Positions 1 through 5,709 are shown, numbered from the stretch's first letter. The stretch is 5,849 bases of DNA from an uncultured Lachnospiraceae bacterium (GCA_910587305.1 CAJUKV010000102.1:1-5849), one strand, 5' to 3'. Program-made: numbers and translations. Notes: generated by a model from the letters alone, not told the origin.

Positions 1-31
1 TTCTTAGGCGGCGTCCTTTGACGCCTTAGAA
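1..31. other. Hairpin at the window edge, possible terminator downstream of the MATE gene
   Basis: GGCGTC (10-15) and GACGCC (20-25) form a perfect 6-bp stem around a CTTT loop. The outer bases TTCT (1-4) and AGAA (28-31) can also pair across small internal bulges. It lies about 50 nt beyond the MATE stop codon, where a minus-strand terminator would be expected. The minus-strand sequence after the stem is cut off by the window end, so a U-tract cannot be judged. It could equally be the start of another element. Confidence 0.3.
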
Positions 32-79
32 AATCTTCATCTCTTCTTCACACTTGCACCGAATGCTCAAGCTGGATAT

Positions 80-1495
80 TCACATAGCGTGCGCTCTTAC
101 GGACTTTGAAGCCGGCTGCAAGGCGTTATCCATGCTCTTACATTCCAATTCCATTGTTCTTTGCAGCTTGCGCCGTACATGAATATAAGCCGGAATCAAA
201 AAGGCATCTGCAAATACCCAGGCCAACGGCCCCGCAAAACACGCCCCCGAAAAGCCCAGCCTCGGAACGAGCACCAATCCGGTTAAGGTTCTTGCCACCA
301 TCTCAAATACGCCTGCCAGTATGGCAAAAGTGCTAAATCCCATTCCCTGTATCATAAAACGGACAATGTTTACCAATGCCAGAGGAATGAAAAAAGCACT
401 GTTAATAATCAAAAGCTTTCTTGCATTTGCCAGAATTTCTTTTTCCCCAGCATTTACAAATAGCCCTGCCAAATCCGCCCCAAAGAAATACATCACCACC
501 AGGGCTATCAGGGAATAACATGCTCCAAGCAAGATACAGTCCTTTAAGCCGCGGTCAAGGCGTTCCAGCTTTTTAGCTCCCACATTCTGACCGCCGTAAG
601 TGGCCATCGTAGATCCCATCGCCTCAAAAGGACAGCTGAAAAACATACTTACCTTGCCGCCGGCCGTCACCGTTGCAACTGCCAGCGAACCCAGCGTATT
701 TACGGATGTCTGCAAAATAACGGATCCAATAGCCGTGATTGAATACTGCAGCCCCATGGGCACTCCCATACTGAAAAGAATCTTCATATGGCCGTGATTG
801 ATCCTCCATTCCTCCTTTGTAATATGAAGAATCTCAAATTTTTTTATCATATAGTAAAGGCACAGTAAGCCTGAGATCAGCTGTGACGCCACCGTCGCCA
901 CCGCTGCCCCCGCTACGCCCATCTTAAACACAACAATACACAAAACATCTAGTCCAATATTCAGCCCGGAAGAAAGCAGAAGAAATGCCAGCGGCGTTTT
1001 GGAATCCCCCATAGAACGAATAATACCGGACAAAATATTGTACAAAAAAGTTGCCGGAATGCCCCAAAAAATAATCAGAATATAGGAATAAGCATTCTCA
1101 AAGATATCCTCCGGTGTTTGCATCCATGTAAGAATATTCCTGCAAAGCAAAGTCACCAAAACCGTCATAATAAGCGCAATTACCCCCGCAAGACATGCGC
1201 CGTTTGCCACAAACTCTCTCATGCCGTGATAGTCCTTTGCGCCAAACTTTTGGGCCACCGGAATAGCAAAGCCGCTGCACACACCGGTGCAAAAACCAAT
1301 CACCATAAAATTGACGGAACCGGTAGCGCCAACTCCGGCTAATGCCCTGACGCCCAAAAACTGCCCTACAATCACCGTGTCAACCACACTGTAAAACTGT
1401 TGGCATAGAAAACCAAGTAAAAGCGGTATGGAAAACTCCAATATTAACTTCATGGGAGAGCCTTCCGTCATATCTCTTGTTGAATTTCTCGCCAT
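80..1495 (-). CDS. MATE family multidrug/cation efflux transporter
   Basis: Predicted inner-membrane exporter of the MATE family (MatE domain twice, NorM/DinF-like), which moves drugs or metabolites out against a Na+ or H+ gradient. The 471 residues match the usual 440-480. Two homologous halves of six hydrophobic segments can be seen, about residues 15-215 and 235-440, joined by a charged loop near 218-235. Family-like motifs include QQFYSVVDTVIVG at 32-44, RSMGDSKTPL at 160-169 closing the first repeat, GGQNVGAKK at 301-309 at the matching place in the second repeat, and FMIQGMG at 380-386. The tail from about 441 is charged and cytoplasmic-looking. The start is supported by AAGGAGG (1504-1510) 8 nt before ATG. 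The gene stands alone, 525 nt from the isomerase and beyond its terminator, so it is probably a separate transcription unit. The substrate cannot be read from the sequence; the family call is secure. Confidence 0.94.
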   Translation of the reverse strand: MARNSTRDMTEGSPMKLILEFSIPLLLGFLCQQFYSVVDTVIVGQFLGVRALAGVGATGSVNFMVIGFCTGVCSGFAIPVAQKFGAKDYHGMREFVANGACLAGVIALIMTVLVTLLCRNILTWMQTPEDIFENAYSYILIIFWGIPATFLYNILSGIIRSMGDSKTPLAFLLLSSGLNIGLDVLCIVVFKMGVAGAAVATVASQLISGLLCLYYMIKKFEILHITKEEWRINHGHMKILFSMGVPMGLQYSITAIGSVILQTSVNTLGSLAVATVTAGGKVSMFFSCPFEAMGSTMATYGGQNVGAKKLERLDRGLKDCILLGACYSLIALVVMYFFGADLAGLFVNAGEKEILANARKLLIINSAFFIPLALVNIVRFMIQGMGFSTFAILAGVFEMVARTLTGLVLVPRLGFSGACFAGPLAWVFADAFLIPAYIHVRRKLQRTMELECKSMDNALQPASKSVRAHAM

Positions 1496-1606
1496 ATTCC
1501 TATCCTCCTTAAAAGTTTAGCTTTACTATATGCCTCTCTGGTATAGCGCATCTTTCCATTTATCATCCAAACGCGCCGATTCCTTAAAAGACAAATTAGA
1601 GTATAA

Positions 1607-1786
1607 TCACAATCTTTCAAAAAGAATAGTACAATTTTTCACAAAAATAGTAAAAATCTCTTTCGCGTAAAAGTACTTTTTACCAATCGGACAAGAAAGC
1701 TTTTTTCCCTGCCCGTCCTCCGGCTCATACGCCGCTTTAGCAGTATATTTCCTCTGCACAAACCTGTGCACAGCAAATGCCCTCAT
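1607..1786 (-). pseudogene. Coding-like fragment, possible transposase remnant
   Basis: An open frame of 59 codons from an ATG at 1786, extendable to a TTG at 1795. It has no well-placed ribosome binding site, since AAGG touches the ATG directly. The middle part reads AYEPEDGQGKKLSCPIGKK and then turns into AT-rich, low-complexity codons. From memory, the pattern acidic-x-G-x-x-L-x-C-P-x-G-K-K resembles the middle of IS1182-type (DDE) transposases, which have a similar CPNGKK segment. The neighbouring inverted-repeat element also has insertion-sequence-like ends. No catalytic residues are present, so if real it is a decayed scrap. It may equally be a chance open frame in intergenic DNA. Confidence 0.18.
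1667..1683. promoter_or_regulatory. Palindrome GTAAAA-N5-TTTTAC upstream of the MATE gene
   Basis: The core AAAAGTACTTTT (1669-1680) is a perfect 12-bp palindrome, and the half-sites GTAAAA and TTTTAC flank it. It lies about 170 nt upstream of the MATE start and just upstream of the weak candidate promoter at 1626-1654. The position suits an operator, but AT-rich palindromes of this size can arise by chance. Confidence 0.25.
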
Positions 1787-1815
1787 CCTTCGCAAGCCTG
1801 CTTATTCCAAACAAC

Positions 1816-1914
1816 GGGAGATGTCGCAAAACTACAGATTCATGCAATATATAGCAGCCATACGCTAGAAGTTTGGCATATATTGTACAACTGCAAAGTT
1901 TTGCAACAGCCCCC
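1816..1914. mobile_element. 99-bp MITE-like inverted-repeat element
   Basis: The left end reads GGGAGATGTCGCAAAACT (1816-1833). The reverse complement of the right end reads GGGGGCTGTTGCAAAACT (1914-1897). They match at 15 of 18 positions. Inside, CAATATAT (1845-1852) pairs with ATATATTG (1878-1885), and GCCATAC (1857-1863) pairs with GTTTGGC (1871-1877) with one mismatch, so the whole unit folds into one long interrupted hairpin with loop GCTAGAA. Ends of the form GGGnnCTGTTGCAAA resemble insertion-sequence ends (IS6 and IS1182 families, from memory). It encodes no protein. Readings: a miniature inverted-repeat transposable element, a collapsed insertion sequence that kept only its ends, or a structured RNA. 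Imperfect direct repeats of the form TTAT-N3-AAACAA flank it (1802-1814 and 1915-1927). The structure is visible; the mobile origin is inferred. Confidence 0.45.
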
Positions 1915-1957
1915 TTATGTTAAACAAACGCTGCCACGCTCCGCGAGTCTGCTTATT

Positions 1958-1992
1958 GTAAGTAAAGCGGATGCGTCTGCCGCATCCGCCTT
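1958..1992 (-). terminator. Rho-independent terminator of the isomerase transcript
   Basis: A perfect 9-bp GC-rich stem, GCGGATGCG (1967-1975) with CGCATCCGC (1981-1989), around a 5-nt loop. On the minus strand it is preceded by AATAAG and followed by TTTACTTAC, and three further A-U or G-U pairs extend the stem. It starts 31 nt after the isomerase stop codon. The plus strand also has a T-rich stretch after the stem (TTATTTT), so it could work in both directions. Confidence 0.85.
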
Positions 1993-2020
1993 ATTTTGAG
2001 CCCATGGTTCTTTCTATTTC

Positions 2021-3508
2021 TTACATTGCAAAAGGATTCTCTGACTCATAAAGCATTCCCTTAGGTCTGTTAAATCCAATCTCCTTTGCCTCTACGCCAA
2101 TATACTTAAACACTTCAAACAAGGCCTTTCCATAATGTCCGAAAGCTACCGCACCATGGTGAGGATAATTTCCTTCAATCAACACATGACGGTAAAATCT
2201 TCCCATCTCCGGAATTGCAAATACACCAATACCGCCAAAAGATTTGGTAGCTACCGGGAGAACCTCGCCATGCGCAATATATGCCCGCAGCTTGCAGTCA
2301 GCCGTAGACTGTAAACGATAGAAGGTAATATCTCCGGGAACAATATCTCCTTCCAATGTTCCGTTGGTAACCTCCACAGGAAGGGATCTTGCCATAATCA
2401 TCTGGTTCTTCATACTGCAGGCGGATAGCTTTTTGGAACAGGTATTTCCGCAGTGGAATCCCATAAAGGTGTCTTTATGGGTATAGTCAAACTTGCCCCT
2501 GATGGCTTCGTCATACATATCATCCGGCACCGTATTGTTGATGTCAAGCAAGGTAACAATATCCTCGCTCACCGCCGTCCCGATAAACTCACTTAAGGCC
2601 CCATAAATATCCACTTCACAGGAAACCGGAATTCCCATACCTGTAAGACGGCTGTTTACATAACAGGGCACAAAACCAAACTGTGTCTGAAAGGCGGGCC
2701 AGCACTTTCCTGCAATGGCAACATACTCCCGATACCCCTTATGAGCCTCCACCCAGTCAAGAAGGGTTAATTCATACTGAGCCAGTTTATGTAAAATCTC
2801 AGGCTTCTTATTTCCTGCGCCAAGCTCCTCCTCCATCTCCTTCACCTTTGCAGGGATTCTCTCATCGCCCTCATGTTTATTAAAAGCTTCAAACAAGTCA
2901 AGCTCGGAGTTTTCCTCAATCTCCACTCCCAGGTCATAAAGAGGCTTAATCGGCGCATTACATGCAAGGAAGTTAAGGGGCCTTGGCCCAAAGCTGATAA
3001 TCTTAAGACTCTTTAATCCCACGATGGCCCTTGCAATGGGAACAAATTCATGAATCATCTCGGCGCACTCCCCGGCCGTTCCTACAGGGTACTCCGGAAT
3101 ATATGCCCTTACATTACGCAGCTTTAAATTATAGCTTGCGTTTAACATGCCGCAGTAAGCGTCCCCCCGTCCGCCTACCAGATCATTTTGAGATTCCTCC
3201 GAAGCGGCGATAAACATAGCCGGCCCGTCAAAATGCTTTGCAAGAAGCGTCTCGGAAATTTCAGGCCCAAAATTCCCAAGATAAACACAAAGCGCATTAC
3301 AGCCTTCCTTTTTAATGTCCTCAAGGGCCTGCACCATATGGATCTCGCTTTCCACAATGCAGATGGGACACTCATAAATGTCTGTTGCATCATATTTTGC
3401 TCTGTAAGCCTCCACCAGCGCTTTTCTTCTGTTAACAGACAGGGACTCCGGGAAACAGTCACGGCTTACCGCAACGATTCCAATTTTAATTTTGGGTAAA
3501 TTGTTCAT
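2021..3508 (-). CDS. L-fucose/L-arabinose isomerase family protein (COG2407)
   Basis: Predicted cytoplasmic, metal-dependent aldose-ketose isomerase of the fucose/arabinose isomerase superfamily. The N-terminus (IGIVAVSRDCFPESLSVNRR, 9-28) is typical of COG2407. The C-terminal half carries the expected active-site segments: CEVDIYGAL at 297-305 with the likely metal ligand E298, LLDINN at 320-325 with likely ligand D322, FHCGN at 351-355, and PHHGAVAFGHYG at 449-460 with the likely histidine ligand. These assignments follow E. coli FucI (Glu, Asp, His) by analogy. At 495 residues it is nearer AraA in length than FucI (591). The start is supported by GGAGG (3520-3524), 11 nt before ATG, slightly long. 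It follows xylB by 216 nt on the same strand and has its own candidate promoter. The kinase next door suggests D-xylulose or a related ketopentose as product. Candidate substrates are D-lyxose, D-xylose, D-arabinose or a deoxy sugar. Family certain, substrate not. Confidence 0.93.
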   Translation of the reverse strand: MNNLPKIKIGIVAVSRDCFPESLSVNRRKALVEAYRAKYDATDIYECPICIVESEIHMVQALEDIKKEGCNALCVYLGNFGPEISETLLAKHFDGPAMFIAASEESQNDLVGGRGDAYCGMLNASYNLKLRNVRAYIPEYPVGTAGECAEMIHEFVPIARAIVGLKSLKIISFGPRPLNFLACNAPIKPLYDLGVEIEENSELDLFEAFNKHEGDERIPAKVKEMEEELGAGNKKPEILHKLAQYELTLLDWVEAHKGYREYVAIAGKCWPAFQTQFGFVPCYVNSRLTGMGIPVSCEVDIYGALSEFIGTAVSEDIVTLLDINNTVPDDMYDEAIRGKFDYTHKDTFMGFHCGNTCSKKLSACSMKNQMIMARSLPVEVTNGTLEGDIVPGDITFYRLQSTADCKLRAYIAHGEVLPVATKSFGGIGVFAIPEMGRFYRHVLIEGNYPHHGAVAFGHYGKALFEVFKYIGVEAKEIGFNRPKGMLYESENPFAM

Positions 3509-3591
3509 TTTTTTGAATTCCTCCTTTTTGGCAAATAATTTTTATGTTTTCTATGCTAATCTTTATGCTCTTTACAACTATAGCAAACAAC

Positions 3592-3620
3592 ATTAGAAAT
3601 TTCGTTTGCAGCCTTGTAAA
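3592..3620 (-). promoter_or_regulatory. Candidate sigma-A promoter of the isomerase gene
   Basis: On the minus strand, -35 TTTACA (3615-3620) and -10 TCTAAT (3592-3597) are separated by exactly 17 bp, and each matches the consensus at 5 of 6 positions. Transcription would start near 3585, giving a leader of about 75 nt before the ATG at 3508. A palindrome overlaps the -35 box and a cre-like site fills part of the spacer, which fits a regulated promoter. No terminator separates it from xylB, so read-through from xylB is also possible. Confidence 0.5.
3597..3610 (-). promoter_or_regulatory. cre-like site (CcpA-type catabolite repression)
   Basis: The minus strand reads TGCAAACGAAATTT. Against the Firmicute cre consensus TGNAANCGNWNNCW it matches at 9 of the 10 defined positions; only the C near the end differs. 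It lies between the -35 and -10 boxes of the candidate promoter, where CcpA binding would block RNA polymerase. GCAAAC (3583-3588) and GTTTGC (3604-3609) also form an inverted repeat with centres 21 bp apart, so a different dimeric repressor could use the same DNA. Confidence 0.4.
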
Positions 3621-3633
3621 ATATCTTTTACAA
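3614..3633. promoter_or_regulatory. Perfect 8-bp-arm palindrome overlapping the -35 box, putative operator
   Basis: TTGTAAAA (3614-3621) and TTTTACAA (3626-3633) are exact reverse complements around TATC. The downstream arm contains the -35 hexamer of the candidate isomerase promoter. The stem is all A-T except one G-C pair per arm and no U-tract follows, so an operator is more likely than a terminator. A smaller palindrome, TTTAC-ACC-GTAAA (3681-3693), lies further upstream. No regulator gene is visible in the window. Confidence 0.4.
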
Positions 3634-3724
3634 TTTTCTGCGCTTTCTAAAAAGTATATTAACTGTTTTACTGTCCATCTTTTACACCGTAAATCTCCTG
3701 CCACCATTCTCCTTTAATATTTGT

Positions 3725-5194
3725 TTACTTCAAAATTTCAAACAGCGGTTTACAGACAGGATAAATTTCCCTGAACTGACGATACCTAGCCTCATATTTC
3801 GCCGCCAGTTCCGGCTCCGGCTCTACGGTGCCCACAACCTTAACAATTTTAGCCGCCGCTGCTTCCACATTTTTATACTCCCCGCAGGCCACCGCCGCCA
3901 GCATAGCGCCCCCCAGCGCCGGCCCTTCCTCGCTCTCAATCACATCCACTTTCAAATTCAAAATATTGGCAATCATCTTTTTCCAGAGAGGGCTCTTAGC
4001 GCCGCCGCCGCAAATCTTCGTCCGCTCCGGACAAATCCCAAGAGACCTTGCAACCTCCAGAGAATCCCGCAGGGCAAAGGCCACACCCTCTAACACTGCC
4101 TGCGTCATATCCGCCCTCGTAGTGTCCATGGTCATGCCGATGAAGACACCTCTTGCATTGGGATTGTTATGGGGGGAGCGCTCGCCCATCAGATAAGGCA
4201 GAAAATACACATGGTTTTCCCCTAAACCTGTAATTTCCTCCTGCTCCTTTCCATATTCCACAGTCCCAACGATATCTTCCATCCACCATTTATTGCAGGA
4301 CGCCGCGCTCAGCATACAGCCCATCAGATGATAATGCCCGTCCGCATGGGCGAAAGCGTGAAGCGCGTTATATTTATCCACGCCAAATTTCTCAGAGGAT
4401 ATAAAAATGGTTCCGCTGGTGCCAAGGGAAATGTTGCACATGCCCTCCCCGACCGTACCGGTTCCCACTGCCGCCGCCGCATTGTCCCCCGCCCCTGCCG
4501 CCACTTTCACATTTTCCGATAGGCCCAGTTCCTTTGCAATTTCTTCCTTCAACGTACCCACGCACTCATAGCTCTCAAAAAGTTTAGGAAGCATTTCCTC
4601 CCTGATACCGCAAATATCGCACATCTGCGCAGACCATTTCCGATTCTTCACATCAAGAAGCAGCATACCCGAAGCATCGGAAAAATCCGTGCAGTGAACC
4701 CCCGTCAGCTTATAAGCAATGTAGTCCTTTGGCAGCATAATCCTGCAGATTCTTGCAAAATTTTCCGGCTCCTTATTTTTTACCCATAAAATCTTAGGCG
4801 CCGTAAATCCCGTAAAGGAAATATTCGCCGTGTACTCGGAAAGCTTTTCCTTTCCAATCACATTGTTCAGATAATCGCATTCCTCAAAAGTCCTTCCGTC
4901 ATTCCACAAAATTGCCGGGCGGATCACCTCATCCTTTTCATCCAGGATGACAAGGCCATGCATCTGACCGCCAAAGCTGATTCCCGCAATCTGGCTCTTA
5001 TCAGCCTCTTTCACCAGCTCCTTTATCCCTTCCATCGTCTGAGCAAACCAATCCTCCGGCCTTTGCTCGGACCAGCCGGGATTGGGGAAAAAGATGGGAT
5101 ATTCTTTGGATACAATCTTTTGTATCTTCCCCTCTCCGTCCATAAGCAGCAGCTTCACTGCGCTGGTTCCCAAGTCAACGCCTATATACAGCAT
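3725..5194 (-). CDS. xylB: Xylulokinase (FGGY carbohydrate kinase)
   Basis: Predicted cytoplasmic kinase that phosphorylates D-xylulose with ATP to D-xylulose 5-phosphate, which enters the pentose phosphate pathway. Numbering here is from the upstream ATG at 5197. The N-terminal FGGY domain begins YIGVDLGTSAVK (4-15), the phosphate-binding segment. GGQMHG (76-81) and WND (98-100) are the sugar-binding motifs of xylulokinases. AAGAGDNAAAAVG (233-245) holds the likely catalytic base D238. The C-terminal domain has the ATP-binding LGTSGT (258-263), MGERSPHNNPNARG (337-350) and CGGGAKSPLW (396-405). The length (489-490) is normal and no key residue is missing. Two ATGs are adjacent: AAGGAGG (5201-5207) lies 3 nt before the one at 5197 and 6 nt before the one at 5194, so I prefer 5194. 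It is followed by the isomerase gene, and the two probably form one pentose pathway. An FGGY kinase for another ketopentose (such as D-ribulose) is possible but less likely. Confidence 0.94.
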   Translation of the reverse strand: MLYIGVDLGTSAVKLLLMDGEGKIQKIVSKEYPIFFPNPGWSEQRPEDWFAQTMEGIKELVKEADKSQIAGISFGGQMHGLVILDEKDEVIRPAILWNDGRTFEECDYLNNVIGKEKLSEYTANISFTGFTAPKILWVKNKEPENFARICRIMLPKDYIAYKLTGVHCTDFSDASGMLLLDVKNRKWSAQMCDICGIREEMLPKLFESYECVGTLKEEIAKELGLSENVKVAAGAGDNAAAAVGTGTVGEGMCNISLGTSGTIFISSEKFGVDKYNALHAFAHADGHYHLMGCMLSAASCNKWWMEDIVGTVEYGKEQEEITGLGENHVYFLPYLMGERSPHNNPNARGVFIGMTMDTTRADMTQAVLEGVAFALRDSLEVARSLGICPERTKICGGGAKSPLWKKMIANILNLKVDVIESEEGPALGGAMLAAVACGEYKNVEAAAAKIVKVVGTVEPEPELAAKYEARYRQFREIYPVCKPLFEILK

Positions 5195-5200
5195 CATAAC

Positions 5201-5207
5201 CCTCCTT
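5201..5207 (-). promoter_or_regulatory. Ribosome binding site deciding the xylB start
   Basis: AAGGAGG on the minus strand. The two adjacent ATG codons are 3 nt (5197) and 6 nt (5194) away. The second spacing is closer to the usual 5-9 nt and gives a protein starting MLYIGVDLG. Confidence 0.7.
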
Positions 5208-5244
5208 TTTGTATATCCCTTTTATATGACTTTTTTGTATACCC
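5206..5244. repeat. Direct repeat TTTTTGTATA(T)CCC upstream of xylB
   Basis: TTTTTGTATATCCC (5206-5219) and TTTTTGTATACCC (5232-5244) are direct repeats starting 26 bp apart, differing by a single inserted T. They lie between the terminator-like hairpin and the xylB start, where a promoter and its control sites are expected. No good -35 hexamer is visible on the minus strand here, although TATAAA (5221-5226) could be a -10. A weak promoter helped by an activator bound at the repeats would fit. The copy at 5206 overlaps the A-rich flank of the ribosome binding site. Confidence 0.35.
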
Positions 5245-5269
5245 GCTATTATTTAATCTCTCCGGGTTT

Positions 5270-5298
5270 AATTCCCCGCAGCTCTGCTGCGGGGAGTT
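5270..5298 (-). terminator. GC-rich hairpin between the small gene and xylB, probable terminator
   Basis: CCCCGCAGC (5274-5282) and GCTGCGGGG (5286-5294) form a perfect 9-bp stem with a TCT loop, and weaker pairs extend it to 5270 and 5298. It begins about 37 nt after the small gene's stop codon, as expected for its terminator. On the minus strand the following bases are only AATTAAACCC, a poor U-tract. The plus strand has a better one (GTTTCATTTT), although no plus-strand gene ends here. Confidence 0.55.
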
Positions 5299-5334
5299 TC
5301 ATTTTATGTGGCTGCCTCACAGCGCAAAGCAAAA

Positions 5335-5700
5335 TTATACTTCCACCGCCTGCGTCATTTCTTTTAACTGATGCAGTATCACCAGCGCGCCATTTTCTAT
5401 CCTTTCTGCTATCGCCGCGCCGTCGCCTGCTTTTAAAGCCTCCCCAAGAGAGATGATCACCTGATTGGTCTCGTCCTTGTCAAGCTCTTTTCCGCACAAG
5501 TCTGACATATGGGGAATTCTGTTGTATATTTCAATCGTCCAGTTAAATGCATCCATGCATTGCTTTTGGAATGACAATGTATCCGGTTTCGATGCCCCCT
5601 TTAATTCCTTGCACAACGTCTCCATATTAGGAATCAGCTTGTCCAGAAAGTGATTCAAAATTTGCAGCGCCTCTAATTCCTGTTTTAACTCTTCATTCAT
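5335..5700 (-). CDS. Small, probably all-helical protein of unknown function
   Basis: I do not recognise this 121-residue protein. It has no signal peptide and no membrane segment, and looks cytoplasmic. Residues 1-34 (MNEELKQELEALQILNHFLD onward) have heptad-like leucine spacing and suggest a helix or short coiled coil. A second helical part with FNWTIEIYNRI lies at 52-62, and a charged C-terminal half (about 73-116) again alternates hydrophobic and acidic residues. Three cysteines (30, 48, 69) form no recognisable metal site. The start is set by AAGGAG (5710-5715), 9 nt before ATG 5700. An upstream in-frame ATG at 5718 has no ribosome binding site, and the AAGGAG falls inside its first codons. 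A possible gene end lies 77 nt upstream on the same strand, so it may be the last gene of an operon that ends at the hairpin. Nothing ties it to the sugar genes. Confidence 0.75.
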   Translation of the reverse strand: MNEELKQELEALQILNHFLDKLIPNMETLCKELKGASKPDTLSFQKQCMDAFNWTIEIYNRIPHMSDLCGKELDKDETNQVIISLGEALKAGDGAAIAERIENGALVILHQLKEMTQAVEV

Positions 5701-5709
5701 TTTATCTGT

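Larger units (their letters stand above)
1496..2020. other. 525-nt intergenic region between isomerase and MATE genes
   Basis: No convincing intact gene lies here. From the isomerase side it holds an intrinsic terminator (1958-1992), a 99-bp inverted-repeat element (1816-1914), a short coding-like fragment (1607-1786), and a perfect 10-bp palindrome CTGTGCACAG at 1764-1773 inside that fragment. Then comes an AT-rich stretch (about 1600-1685) that should hold the MATE promoter. The best minus-strand pair I find is weak: TTTACT (1649-1654) and TACTAT (1626-1631), 17 bp apart, each matching 4 of 6 consensus bases. A palindrome at 1667-1683 lies just upstream of it. The MATE ribosome binding site AAGGAGG is at 1504-1510. 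I recognise no riboswitch. Confidence 0.6.

Noticed and set aside
1600..1607. Perfect TATAAT on the plus strand (1602-1607) and TATACT on the minus strand (1600-1605) as promoter -10 boxes
   Set aside because: Neither has an acceptable -35 at 16-18 bp, and no plus-strand gene follows.
1496..1912. Riboswitch or attenuator controlling the MATE gene
   Set aside because: The long hairpin tempted me, but its ends are typical inverted repeats, it lies more than 300 nt from the start codon, and I recognise no conserved aptamer core on the minus strand.
3486..3707. 73-codon minus-strand open frame between xylB and the isomerase
   Set aside because: It overlaps the isomerase start in another frame, its only AGGAG touches the ATG, its composition is that of AT-rich intergenic DNA, and it runs through the candidate promoter and operator.
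3828..4196. 122-codon plus-strand open frame inside xylB
   Set aside because: It is antisense to the conserved FGGY C-terminal domain and of low-complexity Ala/Ser/Thr/Pro composition, as expected for the reverse strand of a conserved gene.
5082..5456. Plus-strand open frames of 124-137 codons over the xylB start and small gene (4958-5371 and 5082-5456)
   Set aside because: They are shadows of minus-strand genes, cross the terminator hairpin, lack ribosome binding sites and resemble no protein family.
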